A DNA stretch of 33,185 bases from Parafrigoribacterium_A sp035571875 (lineage in GTDB: Bacteria > Actinomycetota > Actinomycetes > Actinomycetales > Microbacteriaceae): assembly GCA_035571875.1 (NCBI GenBank), contig DATNBR010000057.1:1-33185 (forward strand). Direction: 5' to 3'. The position numbers were made by a program, and so were the translations under genes. The notes below the pieces were generated by a model that searched no databases, was not told where the DNA came from, and was given only the letters and a program-made list of their open reading frames with translations. Shown here piece by piece: positions 1 through 7,888 of the stretch (position 1 is the stretch's first letter; each line of letters starts with the position of its first letter).

Positions 1-591
1 TACGGCGTGCTGGTCGGCTACCTGATCGCGCGCCGCCGCTTCCCCGGCCGTCAGGCGATGGAGATCGTATCGATGATCAACTACGCGCTGCCCGGCACCA
101 TCGTCGGCATCGCCTACCTGATCGCCTTCAACGATCCGCCGCTGGCGCTGACCGGCGGCGCGCTGATCATCGTCGCCTGCTACATCTTCCGCTACAGCCC
201 GACCGGCATCCGCGCCACCGTCGCGCTGCTGCAGCAGATCGACCGCAGCATCGAGGAAGCCTCGGCCAGTCTCGGCGCAGGCAGCGGCCAGACCTTCCGC
301 CGAGTGACCCTGCCACTGATCGCGCCGGCCTTCTTCGCCGGTCTCGGCGTCGTGTTCATCCGCTCGATGACGGCGATCAGCGCCACCATCTTCCTGGTGT
401 CGCTGAGCTGGACGCTGATCACCGTGCGCATCCTCGAGAACATGACCGAGCTGGCGCTCGGGCCGGCCGCTGCCTTCTCGGTGTTCGTGATCGTCGTGGT
501 GTTCGCCGTCGTCTTCGGTCTCAGCCTGCTGCTGAGCCGGCTGCGCACGCCGACCGCCGGGGCGGCCGCACGCAGTTTGTTGGGAGGGTAA
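1..591 (+). CDS. ABC transporter permease, Fe3+/AfuB-FbpB type (C-terminal part only)
   Basis: The reading frame is open at the left window edge, so only the last ~196 residues are seen. They form the C-terminal membrane domain of a binding-protein-dependent importer: several hydrophobic segments and an EAA loop (EEASASLGAGSGQTFRRVTL, about residues 84-103) that contacts the ATPase. The sequence style is that of Fe3+/AfuB-type permeases, which are usually long fused proteins with two such domains, so much of the gene probably lies upstream. It ends 1 base before the ATPase start, with GGGAGG as that gene's ribosome site, so the two are co-transcribed. Leucine codons here are mostly CTG (about 19 CTG to 5 CTC by hand count), unlike the downstream permeases, where CTC dominates. 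The substrate cannot be read from this part. Confidence 0.85.
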   Translation, partial: YGVLVGYLIARRRFPGRQAMEIVSMINYALPGTIVGIAYLIAFNDPPLALTGGALIIVACYIFRYSPTGIRATVALLQQIDRSIEEASASLGAGSGQTFRRVTLPLIAPAFFAGLGVVFIRSMTAISATIFLVSLSWTLITVRILENMTELALGPAAAFSVFVIVVVFAVVFGLSLLLSRLRTPTAGAAARSLLGG

Positions 592-592
592 C

Positions 593-1747
593 GTGGCCGT
601 CAGCATCAAGCTCGACCGCGTCTCCAAGCGCTTCGACCACACGGTGAAGGGCGAGGTCTACGCCGTGCGCCAGGTCAGCCTGTCGGTCGCGGCCGGCGAG
701 CTGCTGACGCTGCTCGGCCCCTCGGGCTGCGGCAAGTCGACGACCTTGCGCATGATCGCGGGCTTCGAGGAGCCGGACGAAGGCACGATCTCGATCGACG
801 GTCATGACGTCACGCACGTGTTGCCCAACCGGCGCGGCATCGGCTTCGTGTTCCAGAACTACGCGCTGTTCCCGCACCTCTCGATCTTCGAGAACGTGGC
901 CTACGGCCTGCGGGTGCAGGGCCGGCCGGAAGCCGAGATCGCCCGCGCCGTGTCCGAGGTCCTGGAGCTGGTCGGCCTCGCCCGCTACGAGCGCCAGCAG
1001 CCCCACCAGCTCTCGGGCGGCGAGCAGCAACGCGTGGCCTTGGCCCGTGCCGTGGTCTTCCATCCCAAGGTCCTGCTGTTCGACGAGCCGCTCAGCAACC
1101 TCGACGCCAAGCTGCGGGTCGAGATGCGCGAGCAGATTCGCGCCCTGCAGAAGCGGATCGGCATCACCACGGTCTACGTCACGCACGACCAGGAGGAGGC
1201 GCTGTCGCTCGCCGACCGCCTCGTGGTGTTGCGCGACGGTCGGGTGCAGCAGATCGGCACCCCGGAGGAGCTGCACAACAACCCCGCCAACTGGCACGTG
1301 GCCGACTTCATGGGCTATCGCAACCTGCTCGACCTCGAGGTCGAGCAGGTGTCGGGCAGCCAGGCGCAGGTTTCCGGTCACGGGCTCTCGCTCGTCGGCA
1401 CCGCAGTGCACGACGTCACTGCCGGCGACAGCGTTCGCGTCGCCGTTCGCCCGCACGACCTTCTCGTCGTGCCTGACCGTGCCTCCGGGCAGAACACCGC
1501 GGGTCAGAATATGTTCGAGGCGCTCGTCAACGTGGTCGAATACCAGGGCCGCGAGTTCGCCGTAGGGGTGACCACCTCCACGGGACAGAACCTGTTCGTT
1601 CACGCGGAGCAGGCTCCGCGCGTCGGCGACCGCGTCATCCTCAGGGTCGACCCTGCGAGAGCGCTCGTCTACCAGACCGACCTCGAGCGCGATAACGCGT
1701 CGTCGCGGGCGGCGGCGCCCGCCGAGCCCGCGCGGGTGGCGCCGTGA
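593..1747 (+). CDS. ABC transporter ATP-binding protein (PotA/FbpC-like)
   Basis: This is the cytoplasmic ATPase that powers an importer. The 384 residues fit the iron/polyamine/sugar class. Walker A (GPSGCGKST) is near residue 43, the Q-loop (FVFQNYALF) near 90, the signature LSGGEQQRVALARA near 140, Walker B (VLLFDEPLSNLD) near 160 and the H-loop THD near 193. A TOBE-type C-terminal domain follows from about residue 245. The GTG start follows GGGAGG by 5 bases. It overlaps the next permease by 4 bases (GTGA). Three permease genes flank this single ATPase, so it may serve the PotB/PotC-like pair downstream, the Fe3+-type permease upstream, or both. Leucine codon use shifts near base 1,320: CTG-rich before it, almost only CTC after it. 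The gene may therefore be a mosaic. Confidence 0.93.
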   Translation: MAVSIKLDRVSKRFDHTVKGEVYAVRQVSLSVAAGELLTLLGPSGCGKSTTLRMIAGFEEPDEGTISIDGHDVTHVLPNRRGIGFVFQNYALFPHLSIFENVAYGLRVQGRPEAEIARAVSEVLELVGLARYERQQPHQLSGGEQQRVALARAVVFHPKVLLFDEPLSNLDAKLRVEMREQIRALQKRIGITTVYVTHDQEEALSLADRLVVLRDGRVQQIGTPEELHNNPANWHVADFMGYRNLLDLEVEQVSGSQAQVSGHGLSLVGTAVHDVTAGDSVRVAVRPHDLLVVPDRASGQNTAGQNMFEALVNVVEYQGREFAVGVTTSTGQNLFVHAEQAPRVGDRVILRVDPARALVYQTDLERDNASSRAAAPAEPARVAP

Positions 1748-2676
1748 GTACCGGAGCGAACACGCTACCGCGCCGTCGCAGTTCGGCGAGCCTGCGGCAC
1801 CGGCTCGCCGAGCGCGGCATCGACAGTCAGCTCTGGATGCTCGTGCCCGCCGTGATCTTCGCGCTCGCGCTGTTCATCTACCCGTTCATCTACGGCGTCG
1901 GCCTCACGGTGCAGCCCCTGCCCGGCATGCAGAAGCAGTGGGGTGGTGGCATCTTCGCCAACTACATCGCGTTCTTCAAAGATCCGTTCGTCTTCGACTC
2001 GGTGTGGATCACCATGAGGCTCGCGATCCCCGCGGCGCTCATCAACGTGCTCGTCTCCATCCCGATCGCCTTCAAGCTGCGCGGCAAGTTCCGCGGCAAG
2101 CGGTTCCTTTCGACGCTGCTCGTGCTTCCGATCACGCTCGGCACCGTGCTCACGGCCCAGGGACTGCTCATCTTCGCTGGCAGGCAGGGCTGGCTCAACC
2201 GCATCCTGATGGACACCGGCATCATCCACGAACCTCTGCAGCTCGTGAACAACTATGTCGGCGTGATGTTCTCGCTCGTGATCTCGGGCTTTCCCTTTGC
2301 GTACCTGCTCATCTCCTCCTACCTGTCGGGCATCGACCCGTCGCTTGAGGCCGCCGCCCGCACGCTCGGTGCGAACTGGAGGCAGCGCTTCGCCCGGGTG
2401 ACTCTGCCGCTGCTCGCGCCCGGCCTCGCCACCACGTTCATCCTCACCTTCGTGCTCGCCTTCAGCGTGTTCCCGTCGGCGAGACTCGTCGGTGACCCGG
2501 GTGACGCGACTCGCGTGATGGCGCTCATGGCCTATCGCGCATTCGGCGAGCAGCAGAACTACAGCATGGCCTCGACGATCGCCGTCATGATGGGCGTCGC
2601 CGAACTCGTCATCATCGCCGTCGTGCTGCTCGGACGTTCATTCCTCTATAAGGGATCAACCGGAGGGAAGGGCTGA
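1744..2676 (+). CDS. ABC transporter permease, PotB-like
   Basis: Inner-membrane subunit of 310 residues, with a cytoplasmic basic N-terminus, about six hydrophobic segments and an EAA loop near residues 201-226 (EAAARTLGANWRQRFARVTL). It belongs to the binding-protein-dependent transport family of the spermidine/putrescine (PotB) type, which also includes many uncharacterised sugar and organic-acid importers. The GTG start overlaps the ATPase stop by 4 bases, and the stop overlaps the next ATG (TGATG), so translation is probably coupled. Followed by sugar-acid catabolic genes, it more likely carries a sugar acid or polyol than a polyamine; this is inferred from neighbours only. No solute-binding protein is in view; it may lie upstream. 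Confidence 0.9.
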   Translation: MSTGANTLPRRRSSASLRHRLAERGIDSQLWMLVPAVIFALALFIYPFIYGVGLTVQPLPGMQKQWGGGIFANYIAFFKDPFVFDSVWITMRLAIPAALINVLVSIPIAFKLRGKFRGKRFLSTLLVLPITLGTVLTAQGLLIFAGRQGWLNRILMDTGIIHEPLQLVNNYVGVMFSLVISGFPFAYLLISSYLSGIDPSLEAAARTLGANWRQRFARVTLPLLAPGLATTFILTFVLAFSVFPSARLVGDPGDATRVMALMAYRAFGEQQNYSMASTIAVMMGVAELVIIAVVLLGRSFLYKGSTGGKG

Positions 2677-3629
2677 TGGCCGCCTCAACGATCGTCGATT
2701 CGACCGAAAACGCAGCCCTGGGCGCGGAACGCGTGTTCGCCAAGCATCCGAAGGGCCCGACGCGCGGCAAACCGAACCGCCTGCCGGGGGAGAAGTCGCT
2801 CGCGGCGTCGCCCGGCACCTGGTTCGTCTGGGCCGGAATCGTCGCGTTCTTCGTGTTCCTGTTCGGCATCATCCTCAGCGTGCTCGTCGACTCGCTCGGC
2901 AAGCCGTGGTTCACCACCTGGCTGCCCGAGCACTTCACCGTCGGCTGGTATCAGGAGGCGTGGACGCGCTTCGACCTGACCCACATCATCGTGGTGACCC
3001 TCGTCGTCGCGGTCACGGTCGTGGTCGTCTCGATCCTGGTCGGGGTGCCCGCGGCCTACGTGCTGGCGAGGCGCAACTTTCCGCTCAAGCGACTCGTGAT
3101 GGTGCTCTTCCTGCTGCCGATCCTGATTCCGCCGATCACCTTCGGCATCCCGCTCGCGACGGTCATGTACAACTTCGGTCTCGGTCGCACGCTCACCGCC
3201 GTCATCCTGGTGAACCTCGTGCCATCGATCCCGTTCGTGATCATCACGATGACGCCGTTCATCGAGCAGATCAATCCGGCGATCGAGAATGCCGCCAGGA
3301 TGTCGGGCGCCACTATGCGGCAGATCTTCGCGCGCATCCTCGCCCCGTTGCTGGTCCCCGGCATCCTCGCCGCCGGCATCCTGGTGCTCGTGCGCACGGT
3401 CGGGATGTTCGATCTCACCTTCCTTGTCTCGGGGCCGCAGTCCGACACGCTCGTGGTGTCGATCTATCGAGCGATGACGTCCGCGGGAGGTGGAGAATCG
3501 AGGCAGCTCATCTCCGCGATGGGTGTGGTGTACACCGCGATGATGCTCGTCATTCTGATCATCGCGCTGCGCTTCATCAACCCGACCCAGCTCGTGGCGC
3601 AGGTGAAGGAATCACGCGACGACGAGTGA
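2676..3629 (+). CDS. ABC transporter permease, PotC-like
   Basis: Partner membrane subunit of 317 residues. A hydrophilic, basic N-terminal tail of about 45 residues precedes the first membrane segment (near residues 49-72). About five more segments follow, with an EAA loop near residues 205-230 (ENAARMSGATMRQIFARILA). The long cytoplasmic tail is somewhat unusual for PotC-type subunits. It shares one base with the preceding permease and would form the heterodimeric channel with it. The next gene starts 46 bases later with its own ribosome site, and no terminator-like hairpin lies between, so the enzyme genes downstream are probably in the same transcript. Confidence 0.9.
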   Translation: MAASTIVDSTENAALGAERVFAKHPKGPTRGKPNRLPGEKSLAASPGTWFVWAGIVAFFVFLFGIILSVLVDSLGKPWFTTWLPEHFTVGWYQEAWTRFDLTHIIVVTLVVAVTVVVVSILVGVPAAYVLARRNFPLKRLVMVLFLLPILIPPITFGIPLATVMYNFGLGRTLTAVILVNLVPSIPFVIITMTPFIEQINPAIENAARMSGATMRQIFARILAPLLVPGILAAGILVLVRTVGMFDLTFLVSGPQSDTLVVSIYRAMTSAGGGESRQLISAMGVVYTAMMLVILIIALRFINPTQLVAQVKESRDDE

Positions 3630-3675
3630 TTCGCCTCAGACACCACCGTCGTCCTCTCGCAAACCTGGAGTGCAC

Positions 3676-5190
3676 GTGTCATCAGAACGGCTCTCGCTGG
3701 CGACTCTTGCGTCGGCGCGCACCGGTCGCTTCACCGGCCCGGCGCTCGATCCGACAGTGATGTCGATCGGCATCGTGCACTTCGGCGTCGGAGCCTTCCA
3801 CCGCAGCCACCAGGCCGTCTTCACCGAGGGCGCCGCTGCAGAGAACGGGGAGACCGGATGGGGCATCCTCGGCGTCACGGGTCGCAGCGACGCCGTGGTG
3901 CGGCAGCTGCGGCCGCAGGACTGCCTGTACGGAGTGCTGCAGAAGGATGGCGCCAGCAGTTCGCTGCGCGTCGTCGGCGTGATTCGCGAGGTCGCCTCGC
4001 CCGGCGTCGACTCCGTGCGCGTGGTTGAGGCGATGGCGAGTGACGACACTCACCTCGCGACGCTGACCATCACCGAGAAGGGCTACCTGCGCACCGCGGC
4101 GGGCACGGTCGATCTCGACCTGCCCGGCGTCGGCGAGGATGTCGCCACCGTTGCAGCGGAACTGGCTGGCGCCGCGCCCGCGGCCGCATCGAAGACGGCA
4201 ATCGGGCTGCTGGTGCGCGGCCTCGCGCGACGCCATCGCCTCGGCGGCAGGCCCTTCGCCGTGCTCTCCTGCGACAACATCGTGCACAACGGCGAGGTGC
4301 TCAAGGGCGTCATCCTCTCCTTCGCCGTCGCCTGCGGAGACGAGCGCTTCACGCGCTGGCTCGAGAGCGCGGTCAGCTTCCCTTCGTCGATGGTCGACCG
4401 CATCACTCCCGCCGTCACCGCAGCCGACCACGACGAGGCCTTCGGCCTGCTCGGACTCCACGACGAGGCGCTCGTGGTGGCCGAACCGTTCTCTCAGTGG
4501 GTGATCGAAGACGACTTCGCCGACGGCAGACCGGCCTGGGAGCTCGCCGGCGTCACCATGACCGCCGACGTGATGCCGTTCGAACGTGCCAAGCTGCGGG
4601 TGTTGAACGCGACCCACTCGCTGCTCGCCTATCTCGGCTGGCTGAGCGGCTACGACACGATCGCCGAAGCGGTGGCCGACCCGTCGCTGCGCGAGCGGGC
4701 GCTGCGGATGCTGAACGAGGACATCCTGCCCACTCTGGAGAGCCTTCCCGGGCTCGAGCTCGACGAATATCGGGACTCGGTGCTGACGCGCTTCGCCAAC
4801 CCCGCGCTCGCGCACACGACCCTGCAGGTCGCCATGGACGGTTCGCAGAAGCTGCCGAACCGCACGCTCGTCACCGCCGAAGAGCGGCTCGCCGCGGGGA
4901 GCGTGCCACAGGGGCTCGCGCTCACCATCGCTGCCTGGCTGCGCTTCATCGCCGCGACGCTGGTCGAGAGCGGACCGTCGCTCGATGATCCGCTGGCGGC
5001 ACGGCTCGCGTCCGCCGTGGGCTCGGCCGAGGCCGTGGACTCTGAACCGGAGGCCGTCGTTGATCGACTGTTCGGCATCCGCGAGATCTTCTCCGAGGGG
5101 CTCGCCTCCTCGGCACCGTTTCGCGACGCCGTCGTGTCGCACTTGGCAGAGGTGCGCGAACTGACCTCCGCGCGCAGATCGAAGGGATGA
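3676..5190 (+). CDS. Mannitol dehydrogenase / fructuronate reductase family oxidoreductase
   Basis: A long-chain NAD(P)-dependent polyol/sugar-acid dehydrogenase of about 504 residues. Its family interconverts D-mannitol and D-fructose, or mannonate/altronate and fructuronate/tagaturonate. Visible marks are the N-terminal IVHFGVGAFHRSHQ nucleotide-binding segment, the DNIVHNGEVLKG motif near residue 200, VDRITP near 240, and KLRVLNATHSLLAYLGW near 310, whose lysine aligns with the catalytic lysine of mannitol 2-dehydrogenase. I chose the GTG at 3676 because GGAG sits 5 bases before it; an in-frame GTG at 3670 is the alternative. It overlaps the next gene by 4 bases (ATGA). Whether the substrate is a hexitol or a sugar acid cannot be decided from sequence. 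The dehydratase and gluconokinase neighbours favour a hexuronate or aldonate route. Confidence 0.88.
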   Translation: MSSERLSLATLASARTGRFTGPALDPTVMSIGIVHFGVGAFHRSHQAVFTEGAAAENGETGWGILGVTGRSDAVVRQLRPQDCLYGVLQKDGASSSLRVVGVIREVASPGVDSVRVVEAMASDDTHLATLTITEKGYLRTAAGTVDLDLPGVGEDVATVAAELAGAAPAAASKTAIGLLVRGLARRHRLGGRPFAVLSCDNIVHNGEVLKGVILSFAVACGDERFTRWLESAVSFPSSMVDRITPAVTAADHDEAFGLLGLHDEALVVAEPFSQWVIEDDFADGRPAWELAGVTMTADVMPFERAKLRVLNATHSLLAYLGWLSGYDTIAEAVADPSLRERALRMLNEDILPTLESLPGLELDEYRDSVLTRFANPALAHTTLQVAMDGSQKLPNRTLVTAEERLAAGSVPQGLALTIAAWLRFIAATLVESGPSLDDPLAARLASAVGSAEAVDSEPEAVVDRLFGIREIFSEGLASSAPFRDAVVSHLAEVRELTSARRSKG

Positions 5191-6518
5191 CCGACATGGC
5201 CAGAATCGCCAGCATCAACGTGCGAGACGTGCGCTTTCCCACCTCGCTCGAGCTCGACGGCTCGGATGCCGTCAACGTCGACCCGGATCACTCCGCGGCC
5301 TACCTCAGCATCACGGTCGATGACCCGTCGTGGCCGAGCGGTCACGGCTTCGTCTTCACCGGCGGTCGCGGCAACGACGTGCTGTGCTTCGCCATCGAGG
5401 CCGTCGCGAAGCTCCTGCCCGACCAACCGGTCGAATGGATGCTGGACCACCTCGGCGAGGTCTCGCGCCTGCTCGTGCACGACTCGCAGTTCCGCTGGAT
5501 CGGACCGGAGAAGGGCGTGAGCCACATGGCCGCCGGCGCCGTGCTCAACGCGCTGTGGGATCTGAAGGCCAAGCGCGCCGGCCTCCCGCTCTGGAAGCTG
5601 CTCGCTCTGATGACGCCCGAGGAGCTCGTGGAGACGCTCGACTTCGGCCACATCACGGATGCGCTCACGCGCGAGGACGCGCTCGAGATACTGCGCGCCG
5701 GCCAGGAGGGCAAGGCGGAACGCATCGCGGAACTCGAGGCGAACGGCGTTCCCGCGTACACGACCGGGCCGGGCTGGCTCGGGTATACGGACGAGAAGAT
5801 GCTGCGGCTCATCCGCGAGGCATTGGAACTGAACTTCCACATGATCAAGATGAAGGTCGCGGGAAACCTCGACGACGACAAGAGGCGGTTGCGGCTCGCT
5901 CGTGAGGCCGTCGGACCCGACTACCGACTCGCGATCGACGCGAACCAGCGGTGGGAGATCGAGGAGGCGATCGACTGGATCACCGAGCTCAAGGAGTTCG
6001 ATCTGTACTGGGTCGAGGAGCCGACGAGTCCGGATGACATCCTGGGCCACGCCCGCATCCGGAGGGCCATCGCGCCGACCAGGGTGGCGACCGGAGAGGC
6101 GGTGCAGAACCGCATCGTGTTCAAGCAGCTGCTGCAGGCGGAGGCGATCGACGTGATGCAGATCGACTCCACCCGCGTCGCCGGGCCGAGCGAGAACGTG
6201 GTGAACCTGCTGCTCGCGGCGAAGTTCGGCATCCCGGTCTGTCCGCACACCGGCGGCGCGGGGCTCTGCGAGCTCGTGCAGCACTTCTCCTTCTTCGACT
6301 ATGCCGTCGTCGGGCGCTCGCTCGATGGCCGCATGATCGAGTACATCGCCCACCTGCACGAGCACTTCGTCTCGCCCGCGCTGCTCGTGAACGGCAACTA
6401 CGCGGCGCCCACCGACCCCGGCAACAGTGCCGAGATGCGGCGCGAGTCGATGGAGAAGTGGAGCTACCCGGATGGCGCCGGCTGGGCCGAACTGCGTGCC
6501 AGCGGCCGCGTCTCCTGA
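5187..6518 (+). CDS. L-fuconate dehydratase-family enzyme (enolase superfamily)
   Basis: A 443-residue member of the mandelate-racemase branch of the enolase superfamily, matching the length of Xanthomonas L-fuconate dehydratase and human ENOSF1. Family enzymes abstract the proton alpha to a carboxylate and lose water, giving 2-keto-3-deoxy sugar acids. Expected residues are visible: the K-x-K pair at K221/K223, Mg ligands at D251, E277 (in WVEEP) and E304 (in TGE), and a catalytic histidine at H354 in CPHTGGAGLCE. The ATG at 5187 overlaps the upstream stop (ATGA); an ATG at 5196 is also possible. Reported substrates of the subgroup include L-fuconate, L-galactonate and D-arabinonate. No keto-deoxy-acid dehydrogenase or aldolase is in the window to narrow the choice, so the substrate is left open. 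Confidence 0.88.
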   Translation: MTDMARIASINVRDVRFPTSLELDGSDAVNVDPDHSAAYLSITVDDPSWPSGHGFVFTGGRGNDVLCFAIEAVAKLLPDQPVEWMLDHLGEVSRLLVHDSQFRWIGPEKGVSHMAAGAVLNALWDLKAKRAGLPLWKLLALMTPEELVETLDFGHITDALTREDALEILRAGQEGKAERIAELEANGVPAYTTGPGWLGYTDEKMLRLIREALELNFHMIKMKVAGNLDDDKRRLRLAREAVGPDYRLAIDANQRWEIEEAIDWITELKEFDLYWVEEPTSPDDILGHARIRRAIAPTRVATGEAVQNRIVFKQLLQAEAIDVMQIDSTRVAGPSENVVNLLLAAKFGIPVCPHTGGAGLCELVQHFSFFDYAVVGRSLDGRMIEYIAHLHEHFVSPALLVNGNYAAPTDPGNSAEMRRESMEKWSYPDGAGWAELRASGRVS

Positions 6519-6524
6519 ACCCAC

Positions 6525-6530
6525 TAATCT
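6525..6530 (+). promoter_or_regulatory. Putative -10 box for a leaderless gntK transcript
   Basis: TAATCT ends 6 bases before the gntK ATG at 6537, so transcription would start at or next to the A of the start codon. No Shine-Dalgarno site precedes the ATG. This would let gluconokinase be made independently of the operon upstream. No convincing -35 box was identified. Confidence 0.5.
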
Positions 6531-6536
6531 GTATTC

Positions 6537-7040
6537 ATGTCGACACCTCAGAAGCCCCTGCTCGTCATCATGGGAGTGTCCGGCTCCGGCAAGAGCACCG
6601 TCGGTGAACTGCTCGCCGAGCGGCTCGGAGTGAACTATGTGGATGCCGACGACCTTCACCCCAAGGCCAACGTCGACAAGATGGCGGCCGGACATCCGCT
6701 CACGGACGACGACCGCTGGCCGTGGCTCGCGAAGGTGGGCAAGGCGCTCAAGGATGCCGACAGCAGCGGCCTGGTCCTGGCCTGTTCCGCGCTCAAGCGC
6801 TCCTATCGCAAGGCGATCCTCGACCAGGAGCCGCGCACGCGCTTTGTCGACCTGACCGGTTCGCGGGAGCTTCTCGAACAGCGCATCAGGGGGCGCAAGG
6901 GTCACTACATGCCGCCCGCCCTGCTCGACTCGCAGATCGAGACGCTCGAACCGCTCGGTCCCGACGAGCCCGGCTTCAAGGTGCAGATCGACCAGTCTCC
7001 GGAGCAGATCGTCGCCGAGGTCACTGCCACATTGGGCTAA
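6537..7040 (+). CDS. gntK: Gluconokinase
   Basis: Phosphorylates D-gluconate to 6-phosphogluconate for the pentose phosphate or Entner-Doudoroff route. The 167 residues match the small GntK/IdnK type. The P-loop GVSGSGKST lies at about residues 13-21. Then come the family's VDADDLHPKANVDKM segment (near 36-50), DDDRWPWL (near 56), ACSALKRSYR (near 80), and GHYMPPALLDSQ with the L/E-rich helix near 120. It begins 18 bases after the dehydratase stop. A -10-like hexamer placed for a leaderless transcript suggests a second promoter. Closely related kinases act on other aldonates, so the true substrate could be the product of a neighbouring enzyme. Confidence 0.93.
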   Translation: MSTPQKPLLVIMGVSGSGKSTVGELLAERLGVNYVDADDLHPKANVDKMAAGHPLTDDDRWPWLAKVGKALKDADSSGLVLACSALKRSYRKAILDQEPRTRFVDLTGSRELLEQRIRGRKGHYMPPALLDSQIETLEPLGPDEPGFKVQIDQSPEQIVAEVTATLG

Positions 7041-7082
7041 CTGCCGCGCTTCGGCTAAGCTTGGCCCCTGAACTTCGGCGAG

Positions 7083-7145
7083 GGGATTACCTTTCGGTAG
7101 TCCCGTGATCGACGCGGTGGAACAGGCAGGTCTGTCGGGAATCAC
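7083..7145 (+). promoter_or_regulatory. Structured RNA segment upstream of rplY
   Basis: In the 209-base gap between gntK and rplY, GGGATTACC and GGTAGTCCC form a 9-pair stem (one G-U) with a UUUC loop at 7083-7104. Directly after it, GTGAT (7105-7109) pairs with ATCAC (7141-7145) around an inner ACAG/CTGT pairing. There is no T-run, so a simple intrinsic terminator for gntK is doubtful, though not excluded. A leader controlling L25 synthesis is a guess. The rest of the gap up to 7237 shows no gene. Confidence 0.4.
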
Positions 7146-7249
7146 TTTCCATGGGCACGCGTCTTCCTCACGCTGCAGTGCTTTGTGAACTGCCGATGCG
7201 TTCGAGTTGAATACACACACGTGGGCCGCGGCCCCGACAGGAGAAAACC

Positions 7250-7870
7250 ATGGCTGACAACAGCAGCAACCACCTCGTCACCGAGGTTCGCGATTCCTTC
7301 GGCAAGGGCGCGGCGCGCAAGATCCGCGCCGCGGGCAAGATTCCCGCCGTCATCTACGGTCACGGCACCGAGCCGCAGCACGTCACGCTGCCGGGTCACG
7401 AGGTCGCGCTCATCATCCGCAAGGCGAACCAGGTGCTTGAGCTCGACATCCAGGGCAAGTCGCAGCTGGCGCTCGTCAAGGATGTGCAGAAGGACCCGGT
7501 GCGCCAGATCATCGAGCACCTCGACCTCGTCGTCGTGCGCAAGGGCGAGAAGGTTCAGGTCGAGGTCTCGGTGCACCTCGTCGGCGAGTCCGCGTCGGGT
7601 ACCACCGCGGAGCTCGACACCCAGCGTCTCCTGCTCGAGGTCGCCGCCACGAACATTCCGGAGCGCGTCGAGGTGAGCATCGAGGGTGCCGAGGCCGGCA
7701 CCCACATCCTCGCGAAGGACGTGACGCTGCCCGAGGGCGCGACCCTCATCTCTGACCCGGAGGCCCTCGTCGTGGCGATTGCCGTGCCGCAGGCCCAGGA
7801 CCTCGGCGAGACGCCAGAGGCCGACGAGTCCGAGGCAGAGGCTCCTGCCGACGAGGCAGCGGCGGAGTAG
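7250..7870 (+). CDS. rplY: 50S ribosomal protein L25 / general stress protein Ctc
   Basis: Binds 5S rRNA in the central protuberance of the large subunit. The 206 residues show the long CTC form. The N-terminal L25 domain (to about residue 95) has RDSFGKGAARKIRAAGKIPAVIYGHG near 10-38. A beta-rich TL5/CTC C-terminal domain follows (VQVEVSVHLVGESASG..., GTHILAKDVTLPEGATL), with an acidic alanine/glutamate tail typical of actinobacteria. AGGAG lies 7 bases before the ATG, so unlike many genes here it uses a normal ribosome site. pth follows after 18 bases, the usual actinobacterial rplY-pth pair. Confidence 0.96.
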   Translation: MADNSSNHLVTEVRDSFGKGAARKIRAAGKIPAVIYGHGTEPQHVTLPGHEVALIIRKANQVLELDIQGKSQLALVKDVQKDPVRQIIEHLDLVVVRKGEKVQVEVSVHLVGESASGTTAELDTQRLLLEVAATNIPERVEVSIEGAEAGTHILAKDVTLPEGATLISDPEALVVAIAVPQAQDLGETPEADESEAEAPADEAAAE

Positions 7871-7888
7871 CACTTCACCACTTCCCCC

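Noticed and set aside
521..1603. A 360-codon open frame on the minus strand opposite the ABC ATPase
   Set aside because: The plus strand has all ABC ATPase motifs. The minus frame is histidine/leucine/valine-rich, typical of the antisense of high-GC genes.
4650..7220. A very long open frame (856 codons) on the minus strand
   Set aside because: It runs antisense to the dehydratase and gluconokinase genes, which have clear motifs. Its own translation is low-complexity and matches no family; long antisense frames are common in high-GC DNA.
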